Source of the DNA: Chloroflexota bacterium
GTDB taxonomy: Bacteria; Chloroflexota; Anaerolineae; Aggregatilineales; Phototrophicaceae
Direction of reading: 5' to 3'
Assembly: GCA_023392115.1 (NCBI GenBank)
Contig: JAEVZT010000573.1
Span: 1 to 7,005 of the forward strand
Length of the DNA: 7,005 nucleotides
Below the pieces are notes generated by a model that was given only the letters and a program-made list of their open reading frames with translations, searched no databases and was not told the origin of the DNA. Below, one piece after another: positions 1-6,030 of the stretch. Made by a program: the position numbers and the translations under genes. Numbering within the stretch: position 1 is the stretch's first letter; each line of letters opens with the position of its first letter.

Positions 1-719
1 CTACAGATGGTGAAGAGCCGGACACGACTGAGGAAACCGGCGGCGAGGGCAGCAGTGAGAGCGGAAGCGCCGTCAGCATCCTGAACGCTCCCACGTCGTC
101 AGCGCCAACGATCGCGCCGACTGAAACGCTGCTTCCCGGCGTCATGTGGCACGAAGTTCAGCCAAACCAGAGCATGAGCGAAATCGTCTTCGTCTATCAG
201 ACCAGCGCCGAGACTCTGTCACAGCTCAACCCCGAAGTCTCGTTTTCACAGTGTGATTTTGGTTCAATAACGGGCGGCGACACCTGCATCGTCATGCTCT
301 ACGCAGGGCAGCGCATCCGCGTGCCTGCGCCAACGCCGACGCCGACGTTGTCGCCGACTCTTTCAGGCAGCGAGACGCCAACGCCAACCCTGACGCCGAC
401 GTTCAACGCGCCGAGCCTGCTGTCGCCGGCGGATCGCGTCCTGTTCTTGGGTAATGACTTGATCTCGCTGAGGTGGGTCGCCACCGGGACGCTCGACGCC
501 GACGAGGTCTACCGCGTGCGGGTCGAAGACTTAACAGCCGATGTCGAGTACGCGGGCGAAACGAGTGAACTGTACTTCACTATTCCGGTCGAATGGCAGG
601 GACAGGACAACCAGCGTCACGATTACCGCTGGTCGATCAGCGTCATCCGGCGCAGCAGTCCCGACCAGCCCATTTTCACCACTGATGCCCGTCTTTTCAC
701 ATGGGAAGGGCGTACCTAA
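1..719 (+). CDS. LysM-like repeat protein with PT linker, 5'-truncated
   Basis: The reading frame is open from the window edge (first full codon at position 3) to the TAA at 717-719, so the start lies outside the window; the internal ATG at 144 falls inside the conserved domain and is not a credible start. The visible part has a Ser/Glu/Thr/Pro-rich linker (about 47 residues), then a LysM-like module starting near position 147 (HEVQPNQSMSEIV, ending GQRIRVPAP), a Pro-Thr linker at 324-404, and a C-terminal beta-rich domain of about 100 residues ending LFTWEGRT. LysM modules bind peptidoglycan or related glycans, so an exported, wall-associated protein is likely. The module carries two cysteines spaced CX10C (codons at 252 and 285). 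The whole visible part aligns with the C-terminal half of the next gene, so the two are paralogs. The ligand and the function of the C-terminal domain are not recognisable. Confidence 0.8.
   Translation, partial: TDGEEPDTTEETGGEGSSESGSAVSILNAPTSSAPTIAPTETLLPGVMWHEVQPNQSMSEIVFVYQTSAETLSQLNPEVSFSQCDFGSITGGDTCIVMLYAGQRIRVPAPTPTPTLSPTLSGSETPTPTLTPTFNAPSLLSPADRVLFLGNDLISLRWVATGTLDADEVYRVRVEDLTADVEYAGETSELYFTIPVEWQGQDNQRHDYRWSISVIRRSSPDQPIFTTDARLFTWEGRT
324..404 (+). repeat. Pro-Thr-rich low-complexity linker
   Basis: Reiterated CCNACG-type codon pairs encode a PTPTPT-LSPT linker between the LysM-like module and the C-terminal domain. The same linker, with a shared LSPT.SG.ET core, recurs in the downstream paralog at 1401-1475. 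Such linkers usually act as flexible, extended spacers in exported Chloroflexota proteins. Confidence 0.8.
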
Positions 720-1793
720 ATGCCAAAATACGTGCTGGCAGCGTTCGCGCTGCTCACCTTTGCCTTCATGCTTGCCGCCTGTGAGCTTGAGGCGCTTCCA
801 CCGGGCGGTTTGACGCCCAGCGTCCAGCCGACTGAAGTCGTTGACGCGCCCACCCCGACGCCAAGTGCCACGCTGACGCCGGAGCCGCAGCTCGAAAGCC
901 CGACGGCGACCATTACAGCCGGTCCGCCGACGGCAACGGACACGCCGAGTCCGACGCCCGATCCCTACGCGACCTATGTCATTCAACCCAACGACACGCT
1001 GATTGGCATCATTCGCATCTTTGGACACCGCGATCTGGGCGTGATTGACGAGATTATCCGCATTAACCAGAACGTTATCAGCGCCGACCGGCTGCCGGGC
1101 GCGGGATCGGTCATCACGATTCCGCTGCCGACGGCGACGGCAACGCCTGAAGACTTCGCGCTGACGGAAACAGCGCAGGGTGCCACCCCCGTCATACAAC
1201 TTCCCGTCGACACCGAGATCATTCAGGTGACGGTGCGCGAGGGACAGACGATCGTCGGCATTGCCGAGGAAAACGCGACGACGCTCGTGATCGTCGCCAC
1301 ACTCAATCCGCAGATCGGCTTCTTCAACTGCGATTTCACCAACCCGAGTGGTGGACCCGACTGCCTTGTTTCGCTCCAGATCGGGCAGCCGGTGAATGTC
1401 CCAGCGCTGACGCCAACGCCAACCCTGTCGCCAACCTTCTCAGGAAACGAAACCGCGACGCCAACGCCGACCTTTGAAGCGCCGATCGCCTTCTACCCGC
1501 AGCAAAACGCCGTCGCGCCGCCGATAACGTTCGCGCTCCAGTGGGCAAGCGTGGGCATCCTGCAAGCGAACGAAGTCTACCTGATCGAGGTTCAGGACGA
1601 TACGACCGGGACGCAGCACATCGACGTAACCCGAAATACGTCGTACCAGCTCCCGGAATCGTTAATACCAACCGACGGGCAGACGCACACGATCCGCTGG
1701 CGCGTGACCGTCGCCGCGCGCAATGCCGAAGGGCGTTACGCCTACGTTAGCGGCATGCCGGACTGGCGCACGTTCCAGTGGCAGAGCCGCTAG
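720..1793 (+). CDS. Lipoprotein with two LysM-like domains
   Basis: This 357-residue protein is probably a surface lipoprotein. It has a hydrophobic signal peptide followed by a lipobox (LAA-C, residues 18-21), with Cys21 the predicted lipidated residue. A Pro-Thr-rich spacer follows (about 43-82). LysM-like domain 1 spans about 84-136 (YVIQPNDTLIGI through ITIPLP) and domain 2 about 168-228 (QVTVREGQTIVGI through QPVNVPA). A PT linker (228-252) leads to a beta-rich C-terminal domain (255-355) with conserved W, WR and FQW positions. Domain 2 carries a CX10C insertion (Cys204, Cys215), possibly a disulfide outside the cytoplasm. The ATG directly abuts the stop of the preceding paralog (TAA then ATG), with AAGGG at 706-710 nine bases upstream, so translational coupling is likely. 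LysM binding to peptidoglycan is family knowledge; the exact role is unknown. The stop overlaps that of convergent mutL. Confidence 0.85.
   Translation: MPKYVLAAFALLTFAFMLAACELEALPPGGLTPSVQPTEVVDAPTPTPSATLTPEPQLESPTATITAGPPTATDTPSPTPDPYATYVIQPNDTLIGIIRIFGHRDLGVIDEIIRINQNVISADRLPGAGSVITIPLPTATATPEDFALTETAQGATPVIQLPVDTEIIQVTVREGQTIVGIAEENATTLVIVATLNPQIGFFNCDFTNPSGGPDCLVSLQIGQPVNVPALTPTPTLSPTFSGNETATPTPTFEAPIAFYPQQNAVAPPITFALQWASVGILQANEVYLIEVQDDTTGTQHIDVTRNTSYQLPESLIPTDGQTHTIRWRVTVAARNAEGRYAYVSGMPDWRTFQWQSR
1401..1475 (+). repeat. Pro-Thr-rich linker, copy in second paralog
   Basis: This is the counterpart of the linker at 324-404. It encodes TPTPT-LSPTFSGNETATPTPT between LysM-like domain 2 and the C-terminal domain. 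Conservation of the non-repetitive SG.ET core shows common descent rather than chance low complexity. Confidence 0.75.
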
Positions 1794-3565
1794 ATGCGCC
1801 CGAACTGGCGCGCGAGCTGGTCGCTGCTCATATGGATCATTGTCGGGCGACCGTGAGGACAGGTCAACGGGGACTGGCAGCGTTCAAGCTGCCGGATCAG
1901 TCCCTGCATCTGCTCGTAGCTCAGAATCTGTCCCGCCTTGACAGATGCCTGTTTGCACACGCGCATGATGATCTTGTCCTCGATCGACGGCATTCCGGGC
2001 TGGTTGCCCTGCTCCAAGTCGTCGACGATCCCGGCGATCAGGTCAGTAGGGTCGCTGTCTGCCAGAATCGCTGGCACAGCGCGCACGATGAACGTGTTTG
2101 GACCAAAAGGCTCAAGCTCAAAACCCAGCTCAGAGAGCAGCGGCAGCTTTTCCTCGATCAGGCGCGCTTCGGCGGGTGCTACCTGCGCCGTCTGCGGCGT
2201 CAATGCCGCTTGCGTGACTGTTTTCTGGCGCGTATAGTCCGCCATGAACTGCTCGTACATAATGCGCTCGTGCGCCGCATGCTGGTCGATCAGGTACATA
2301 CCTTCCGGACCTTCAGCGACAATGTAACTGGCGGCGATTTGCCCGACGACACGCAGCATAGGCAGCGTGCGCGGCTTGGCGGGCGCGCCGGGACCAACAG
2401 GGATCGCCGTCGGATCGTCAGCCTCGTCGAGCGCGTCAGTCATCGAACGCTGGCGCGCGTGCTGACCGGGCGAGTCGAGCGTCAGCCCCATGTCAAGCTG
2501 GGTGCCGCGTTCCCATCCTGCCGACTGCCCGCCCTGATCGTTCGAATTGAAGCGGCGACCGCGCAACATCGGCGTTTGCGCGCCTTCGATCAGGGCGCGG
2601 CGCACGGCGCGCTGCACCGCCGTGAACGCCGACTCATGATCGCGAAAGCGAATTTCGGCTTTCGTCGGGTGAACGTTGACGTCAACATCTTCGGGGTTGA
2701 TTGTGAGCATGATCACGGCGATCGGGTATCGTCCCGTCATCAACAGCGTGTGATACGCTTGAACCACCGCGTGAGTCAGCCCGGAATCCTGAATGTAGCG
2801 CCCGTTGACGAACAGCGTGATCCGCGAGCGATCGGCGCGGTTCAGACTCGGCGCGGAGGCGAAGCCATAGACGCGAATATCGCCCTGCGAGTCGTCAACT
2901 TCGACCATGTTTTTCAGATGATCCAGCCCCAGCGCCGTCACGATCACATCGGCGAGGCTGCCGCTGCCATTGGTGCGGAAGACTTCGCGCCCATCCTGCT
3001 CGAGGATGAAGCGGACATGAGGGTATGCCATCGCGTAACGCGTGATCAAGCCGGCGATCTGGCGCTTTTCCGTGCTTTCGGCTTTCAGAAATTTGAGTCG
3101 CGCCGGCGTGTTATAGAACAGGTTCTCGACGTTGATGACTGTCCCGCTCGGCGCTCCGACCGGGCGCGCTTGAACGACCTGCCCGCCTTCCACATGGACG
3201 TAACTGCCGACATCCTCGTCACGGTGGCGCGTCGTCAGTTTGACATGGCTAACGGAGGCGATACTCGCCAGCGCCTCGCCGCGAAAGCCAAGCGTTTGAA
3301 TCCGGTACAGGTCAACCGCGTCGCGCAGCTTGCTCGTCGCATGTCGGCGAAAGGCGAGTTCCACTTCCGCCGCCGGAATGCCGCAGCCGTCGTCGCTGAT
3401 CTGGATGCGCCGCCGACCGTCGCCACCGATGGCGATACGCACGTGCGTCGCGCCGGCGTCGAGCGCATTTTCCAGCAGTTCCTTGACGACCGAAGTCGGA
3501 CGCTCGACCACTTCCCCTGCGGCGATCTGGGCGACGACATCGTCGGACAGCACTTGAATTGGCAT
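1790..3565 (-). CDS. mutL: DNA mismatch repair endonuclease MutL
   Basis: MutL couples mismatch recognition by MutS to strand incision and removal. The N-terminal GHKL ATPase motifs are complete (numbered from the ATG at 3565): KELLENALDAG (about 28-38, with the general-base Glu and Mg-binding Asn), DDGCGI (58-63), HATSK (75-79) and TLGFRGEAL (91-99), then DVNVHPTK (about 295-302). A divergent linker (about 320-400) precedes the dimerisation/endonuclease domain, which carries DQHAAHERIMYE (the DQHAX2EX4E metal site, 427-438), CKQASVKA (537-544), CPHGRP (569-574) and a terminal FxR motif (FGR). All four hallmarks of nicking-type MutL are present, so a MutH-independent pathway is expected. Length (591 aa) is normal. 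A GTG one codon upstream (3568) is possible, but the ATG gives the classical MPIQVL start and fits the ribosome site. No mutS is visible nearby. Confidence 0.97.
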   Translation of the reverse strand: MPIQVLSDDVVAQIAAGEVVERPTSVVKELLENALDAGATHVRIAIGGDGRRRIQISDDGCGIPAAEVELAFRRHATSKLRDAVDLYRIQTLGFRGEALASIASVSHVKLTTRHRDEDVGSYVHVEGGQVVQARPVGAPSGTVINVENLFYNTPARLKFLKAESTEKRQIAGLITRYAMAYPHVRFILEQDGREVFRTNGSGSLADVIVTALGLDHLKNMVEVDDSQGDIRVYGFASAPSLNRADRSRITLFVNGRYIQDSGLTHAVVQAYHTLLMTGRYPIAVIMLTINPEDVDVNVHPTKAEIRFRDHESAFTAVQRAVRRALIEGAQTPMLRGRRFNSNDQGGQSAGWERGTQLDMGLTLDSPGQHARQRSMTDALDEADDPTAIPVGPGAPAKPRTLPMLRVVGQIAASYIVAEGPEGMYLIDQHAAHERIMYEQFMADYTRQKTVTQAALTPQTAQVAPAEARLIEEKLPLLSELGFELEPFGPNTFIVRAVPAILADSDPTDLIAGIVDDLEQGNQPGMPSIEDKIIMRVCKQASVKAGQILSYEQMQGLIRQLERCQSPLTCPHGRPTMIHMSSDQLARQFGRI

Positions 3566-3568
3566 CAC

Positions 3569-3575
3569 ATCACCT
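3569..3575 (-). promoter_or_regulatory. mutL ribosome binding site (AGGTGAT)
   Basis: On the minus strand AGGTGAT is a 7-base match to the 3' part of the consensus Shine-Dalgarno sequence (AGGAGGTGATC). It ends three bases before the ATG at 3565, the usual offset for a match using this 3' extension. It therefore supports the ATG or the adjacent GTG rather than any more distant start. Confidence 0.65.
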
Positions 3576-3587
3576 GCGCGGAAAGCT

Positions 3588-3599
3588 GAACAGTTGTTC
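3588..3599 (-). promoter_or_regulatory. Putative LexA-type operator GAAC-N4-GTTC upstream of mutL
   Basis: The minus strand reads CGAACAACTGTTCA at 3600-3587. This has a perfect GAAC-N4-GTTC core and fits 12 of 14 positions of the Bacillus SOS box CGAACRNRYGTTYG. It begins four bases after the predicted mutL -10 hexamer, so it covers the expected transcription start, a typical repressor position. By chance an 8-base core of this kind would occur about once per 65 kb, so one copy in a 60 bp gap is suggestive but not proof. No LexA gene is in view, and the arms could belong to another dimeric regulator. Confidence 0.4.
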
Positions 3600-3603
3600 G
3601 TCT

Positions 3604-3632
3604 ATCGTAACGGATTCGGCGCTCAGTTTCAA
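3604..3632 (-). promoter_or_regulatory. Predicted sigma70-type promoter of mutL
   Basis: On the minus strand TTGAAA (3632-3627, 5 of 6 to the -35 consensus) is followed by exactly 17 bases and TACGAT (3609-3604, 4 of 6 to the -10 consensus). The -35 element overlaps the stop codon of the kinase gene. The predicted start near 3597 gives a leader of about 32 bases containing the AGGTGAT ribosome site. mutL could therefore be transcribed independently of the kinase, although read-through is also possible because I see no terminator between them. Confidence 0.55.
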
Positions 3633-4699
3633 CCGGGCGGGCAGTCGGGGTCGAGCGGAATGCTCAAGTAGAAGGTGCTGCCCTCCCCCTCGACGCTTTC
3701 GACCCACGTCTCACCGCCGTGACGGAGAGCAACATTCTTGACGATGAACAAGCCCAAGCCAGATCCTCTGATCTTGCGGTGGTCTTTGCGCGCGAGCCGC
3801 ACATGACGTTGAAACAGCCGCGCTTGTTCATCAGGGCTGATCCCCGCGCCGGTGTCACTCACCGACAGTACGGCACTGCCGTCAACGCGTCGCGATCGCA
3901 CGGTGATTGTGCTGCCATCAGTCGTATACTTGACCGCGTTGTCGACGAGGTTGCGTAACGCGCGTTCGAGCATGCTGCCGTCGGCGGTGATGATCGCGAG
4001 GTCGCGGGCAAGATCGGTTTCGACGTGCAAGCCGCGCGCTTCGGCGGCGCTCCGGTGAAAGCTCACTACACGATCAACAATATCGCGTAGGTCACACGGC
4101 GCGCAGCGCATCTCGTAGAAGTCGCTCTCGACGTCAAAACGCCCGGCGTCTTGAATGTTGTCAAGCAGTGCCGTGAACTGCGCGATGCTGGACAGAATTT
4201 TGGTGACGAACTGCGCCTGCTTTTCATTCAGGCTGCCAACCAGCTGCTGGTCAAGCATCGCGGCGAACCCTTGGATCGCCGTCAGCGGCGACCGAAGGTC
4301 GTGCGAGACAACGCGGACGAACTCGCGCTGGTTATGGCTCAGCTGCTTGTAACGGGTGATGTCTTTCAGCGTGATTATCCAACCGTCAGCGCTGTCGCTT
4401 CCATCACCGACCGGCGTCAGGTGCGGCACAAACACTCGATTATGGTGAACCCATTCGCCATATTGAGTCTGTGCCTCGAGCAGCACGAGCAAGTCGGCGG
4501 GTATGATGGCGGGCAGCGGCGTCCCGGCAGCCTGCGCCGAGAAGACGACTTCCGCGGCGGGATTGAGATTGAGCAACCGCCACTCCCCATCGAACACCAG
4601 CAGCGGATCGTCGACGGCGGCGACAACCGTCTCGAACAGCCGCCGCATTTGCTCCGCGCCGTGCTCATGATCCGAATAAGCGTTGTCTGCATTCTGCAC
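3629..4699 (-). CDS. Soluble PAS-domain sensor histidine kinase
   Basis: This 356-residue protein autophosphorylates on histidine and passes phosphate to a response regulator. A PAS-like sensor domain (about 17-118, ending ITLKDITRYKQL) is followed by a HisKA dimerisation domain with H-box VSHDLRSPLTAIQGF (phospho-acceptor His133) and a HATPase_c domain with N-box LVDNAVKYT (Asn254), G1 DTGAGIS (282-288), F-box LFQRH (295-299) and G2 GSGLGLFIV (312-320). All catalytic boxes are intact. There is no signal peptide or membrane segment, so it senses a cytoplasmic signal; nothing in the PAS sequence identifies a ligand or cofactor. The start is GTG (4699-4697), supported by AAGGAG seven bases upstream. 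It has no receiver domain, and the divergent receiver-ATPase gene is the nearest candidate partner. mutL follows on the same strand. Confidence 0.93.
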   Translation of the reverse strand: MQNADNAYSDHEHGAEQMRRLFETVVAAVDDPLLVFDGEWRLLNLNPAAEVVFSAQAAGTPLPAIIPADLLVLLEAQTQYGEWVHHNRVFVPHLTPVGDGSDSADGWIITLKDITRYKQLSHNQREFVRVVSHDLRSPLTAIQGFAAMLDQQLVGSLNEKQAQFVTKILSSIAQFTALLDNIQDAGRFDVESDFYEMRCAPCDLRDIVDRVVSFHRSAAEARGLHVETDLARDLAIITADGSMLERALRNLVDNAVKYTTDGSTITVRSRRVDGSAVLSVSDTGAGISPDEQARLFQRHVRLARKDHRKIRGSGLGLFIVKNVALRHGGETWVESVEGEGSTFYLSIPLDPDCPPG

Positions 4700-4706
4700 C
4701 GTGTGG

Positions 4707-4712
4707 CTCCTT
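4707..4712 (-). promoter_or_regulatory. Kinase ribosome binding site (AAGGAG)
   Basis: A strong AAGGAG lies seven bases before the GTG at 4699-4697 on the minus strand. This fixes the GTG, rather than an internal ATG, as the translation start of the kinase. Confidence 0.75.
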
Positions 4713-4744
4713 GAGACTGCTCTGACTGCGGCTGCTACGAAACG

Positions 4745-4753
4745 ATTATAACA
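4745..4753 (-). promoter_or_regulatory. Extended -10 promoter of the histidine kinase
   Basis: The minus strand has TGT-TATAAT (4753-4745), a consensus -10 hexamer preceded by the TGN of extended -10 promoters. No good -35 hexamer is present 16-18 bases upstream, as is usual for extended -10 promoters. The predicted start is near 4738, leaving a leader of about 38 bases that holds the AAGGAG site. Confidence 0.6.
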
Positions 4754-4776
4754 CCCTGACCTCCCGCCTACTTTCC

Positions 4777-4805
4777 TTGCACAGGGTATGCTTTCATGCT
4801 AGACT
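4777..4805 (+). promoter_or_regulatory. Predicted promoter of the receiver-ATPase operon
   Basis: TTGCAC (4777-4782, 3 of 6 to the -35 consensus) is followed by 17 bases and TAGACT (4800-4805, 4 of 6 to the -10 consensus). The -10 is preceded by TGC, giving an extended -10. The likely start is near 4812, about 37 bases before the ATG. Direct repeats flank it: CTTGCRC at 4776-4782 and 4804-4810, and ATGCT at 4788-4792 and 4796-4800. These could be regulator half-sites, but they are short. The promoter is back to back with that of the kinase. Confidence 0.4.
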
Positions 4806-4848
4806 TGCGCGTATTAGAAACGTCTATTTCAAGCTTCCGGTCAGACCC

Positions 4849-6012
4849 ATGCCTGAAAAAATCCTTGTAGTTGACGACGACATAGACAGTTTAAAACTCA
4901 TTGGCTTAATGCTCCAGCGCAATGGCTACGAGGTTATCGCAGCGAGCGCAGGCAACCAAGCGCTGACCAAAGCGGCGAGCGAACGCCCTGACCTGATCAT
5001 CCTCGACATCATGATGCCGGATATGAACGGCTACGAAGTCTGTCGCCGTTTGCGCAAGAACCCCGAAACACAGCGCATTCCGATCATCATGTTCACAGCC
5101 AAGACGCTCATTGACGACAAGGTCGCCGGGTTTGAGGCGGGCGCAGATGATTATCTGACCAAACCCACCCACCCTGCCGAGTTGGCATCCCGTGTCAAAG
5201 CAATCCTAACGCGCAACACAGCGCCGCGCCCTCAGCAGCCGGTCGCCAAAGGGACAGCCATCGGCGTCATCGGCGCGCGGGGCGGCGTCGGCACAACTAC
5301 AGTTGCACTCAACATCGCCGCCGCGCGTATGGCGGCAGGCGAAACGCCGGTCATTGCCGATTTTCGACTGGGCATGGGTACCATTGGACTGTCGATCGGC
5401 TTGGGACGCGCCCACGGCATGGCGAATGTCCTGTCCAAGTCGGTTGAGGAAATCCGCGCGCGCGCGATCGAATCTGAGCTTGCCGTCCACCCATCCGGGC
5501 TGCGCGGTTTGCTCTCGTCGGCTCGCGCCGTGGAAGCGCAGGTCATGTTCTCGCCCGAAGCGGCGGTGGCGGTCGTCCGCGCGCTGCGCGGCATCGGCAA
5601 ACCCGCCGTGATCGATCTCGGCTGCGGCTTCACGGCAGTCAATCAACGCTTGCTGCGCGAAGTCGACCAGCTCGTCGTCGTAATTGACCCGATGACGATC
5701 ACGCTGGCGGTCGCGCACGATCTTCTGCACGAGATCGCCGCCACACGCAGCGATCCCGGTTCGCTCCATGTCGTCGTCGTTAACCGCTCGACAGCGGCAT
5801 CGCCGCCCGCTTGGAATGAAGTCGAGCAGTATCTCGGCTATGAAATTCGCGCCATCATTTCGCTCGCTTCCGAGTTGATCGCGCAGGCGCAGCAGGCAAA
5901 CGTGCCGGTCGTCATGTTCCAGCCGAACGCCATCGTGTCGAGCCAGCTGATCAAGCTCGCGGAAGAACTGCATAATCGGGTTCGCGTCTCCGTCGGCAGC
6001 GAACCTACATAG
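4849..6012 (+). CDS. Response regulator fused to CpaE/MinD-like ATPase
   Basis: This 387-residue fusion has a CheY-like receiver (1-122) followed by a ParA/MinD-superfamily domain of the CpaE/TadZ kind (about 134-380). The receiver is complete: acidic pair Asp10/Asp11, phospho-acceptor Asp53 (ILDIMMPDMNG), Thr83 and Lys105 (LTKP). The ATPase P-loop reads GARGGVGTTT (142-151): Arg replaces the signature lysine and Thr the usual P-loop lysine. Asp171 (IADFRLGMG) and a Walker B-like Asp256 (AVIDLG) remain. CpaE/TadZ proteins place pilus or secretion machinery at cell poles and often have altered P-loops, but no pilus gene is in view, so the target is unknown. The ATG at 4849 starts the receiver fold directly (KILVVDD). 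A TTG at 4777 would extend the protein by 24 non-homologous residues through the promoter. No clear Shine-Dalgarno precedes the ATG. The sirtuin gene follows closely. Confidence 0.88.
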   Translation: MPEKILVVDDDIDSLKLIGLMLQRNGYEVIAASAGNQALTKAASERPDLIILDIMMPDMNGYEVCRRLRKNPETQRIPIIMFTAKTLIDDKVAGFEAGADDYLTKPTHPAELASRVKAILTRNTAPRPQQPVAKGTAIGVIGARGGVGTTTVALNIAAARMAAGETPVIADFRLGMGTIGLSIGLGRAHGMANVLSKSVEEIRARAIESELAVHPSGLRGLLSSARAVEAQVMFSPEAAVAVVRALRGIGKPAVIDLGCGFTAVNQRLLREVDQLVVVIDPMTITLAVAHDLLHEIAATRSDPGSLHVVVVNRSTAASPPAWNEVEQYLGYEIRAIISLASELIAQAQQANVPVVMFQPNAIVSSQLIKLAEELHNRVRVSVGSEPT

Positions 6013-6030
6013 ACAACAGAAGTGGGTCTT

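Noticed and set aside
144..146. ATG as the start of the first gene
   Set aside because: The same frame is open to the window edge, and this ATG sits at the first strand of the LysM-like module. Starting here would remove any export signal.
324..404. The PT-coding triplet repeats as a CRISPR or satellite array
   Set aside because: The periodicity is that of Pro-Thr codons in a real frame. There are no spacers and the units are not exact.
531..1199. A 222-codon minus-strand frame opposite the LysM genes
   Set aside because: It is an Arg-rich mirror of PT-rich coding sequence spanning two real genes. The plus-strand frames have a lipobox and LysM-like repeats, so the minus frame is spurious.
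1778..3589. A 603-codon open frame on the plus strand across nearly all of mutL
   Set aside because: It is antisense to an unmistakable mutL. Its protein is rich in Arg, His, Asp and Gln, as expected of the mirror of a GC-rich gene, with no recognisable domain. It also overlaps the end of the lipoprotein gene.
4151..4714. A 187-codon open frame antisense to the kinase
   Set aside because: It mirrors the PAS and HisKA coding region, has no domain, and has no ribosome site. It is a GC-bias shadow.
4777..4848. TTG start extending the receiver-ATPase by 24 residues
   Set aside because: The extra residues are not part of the receiver fold and would be translated from the predicted promoter itself. 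The ATG at 4849 starts exactly where receiver domains begin.
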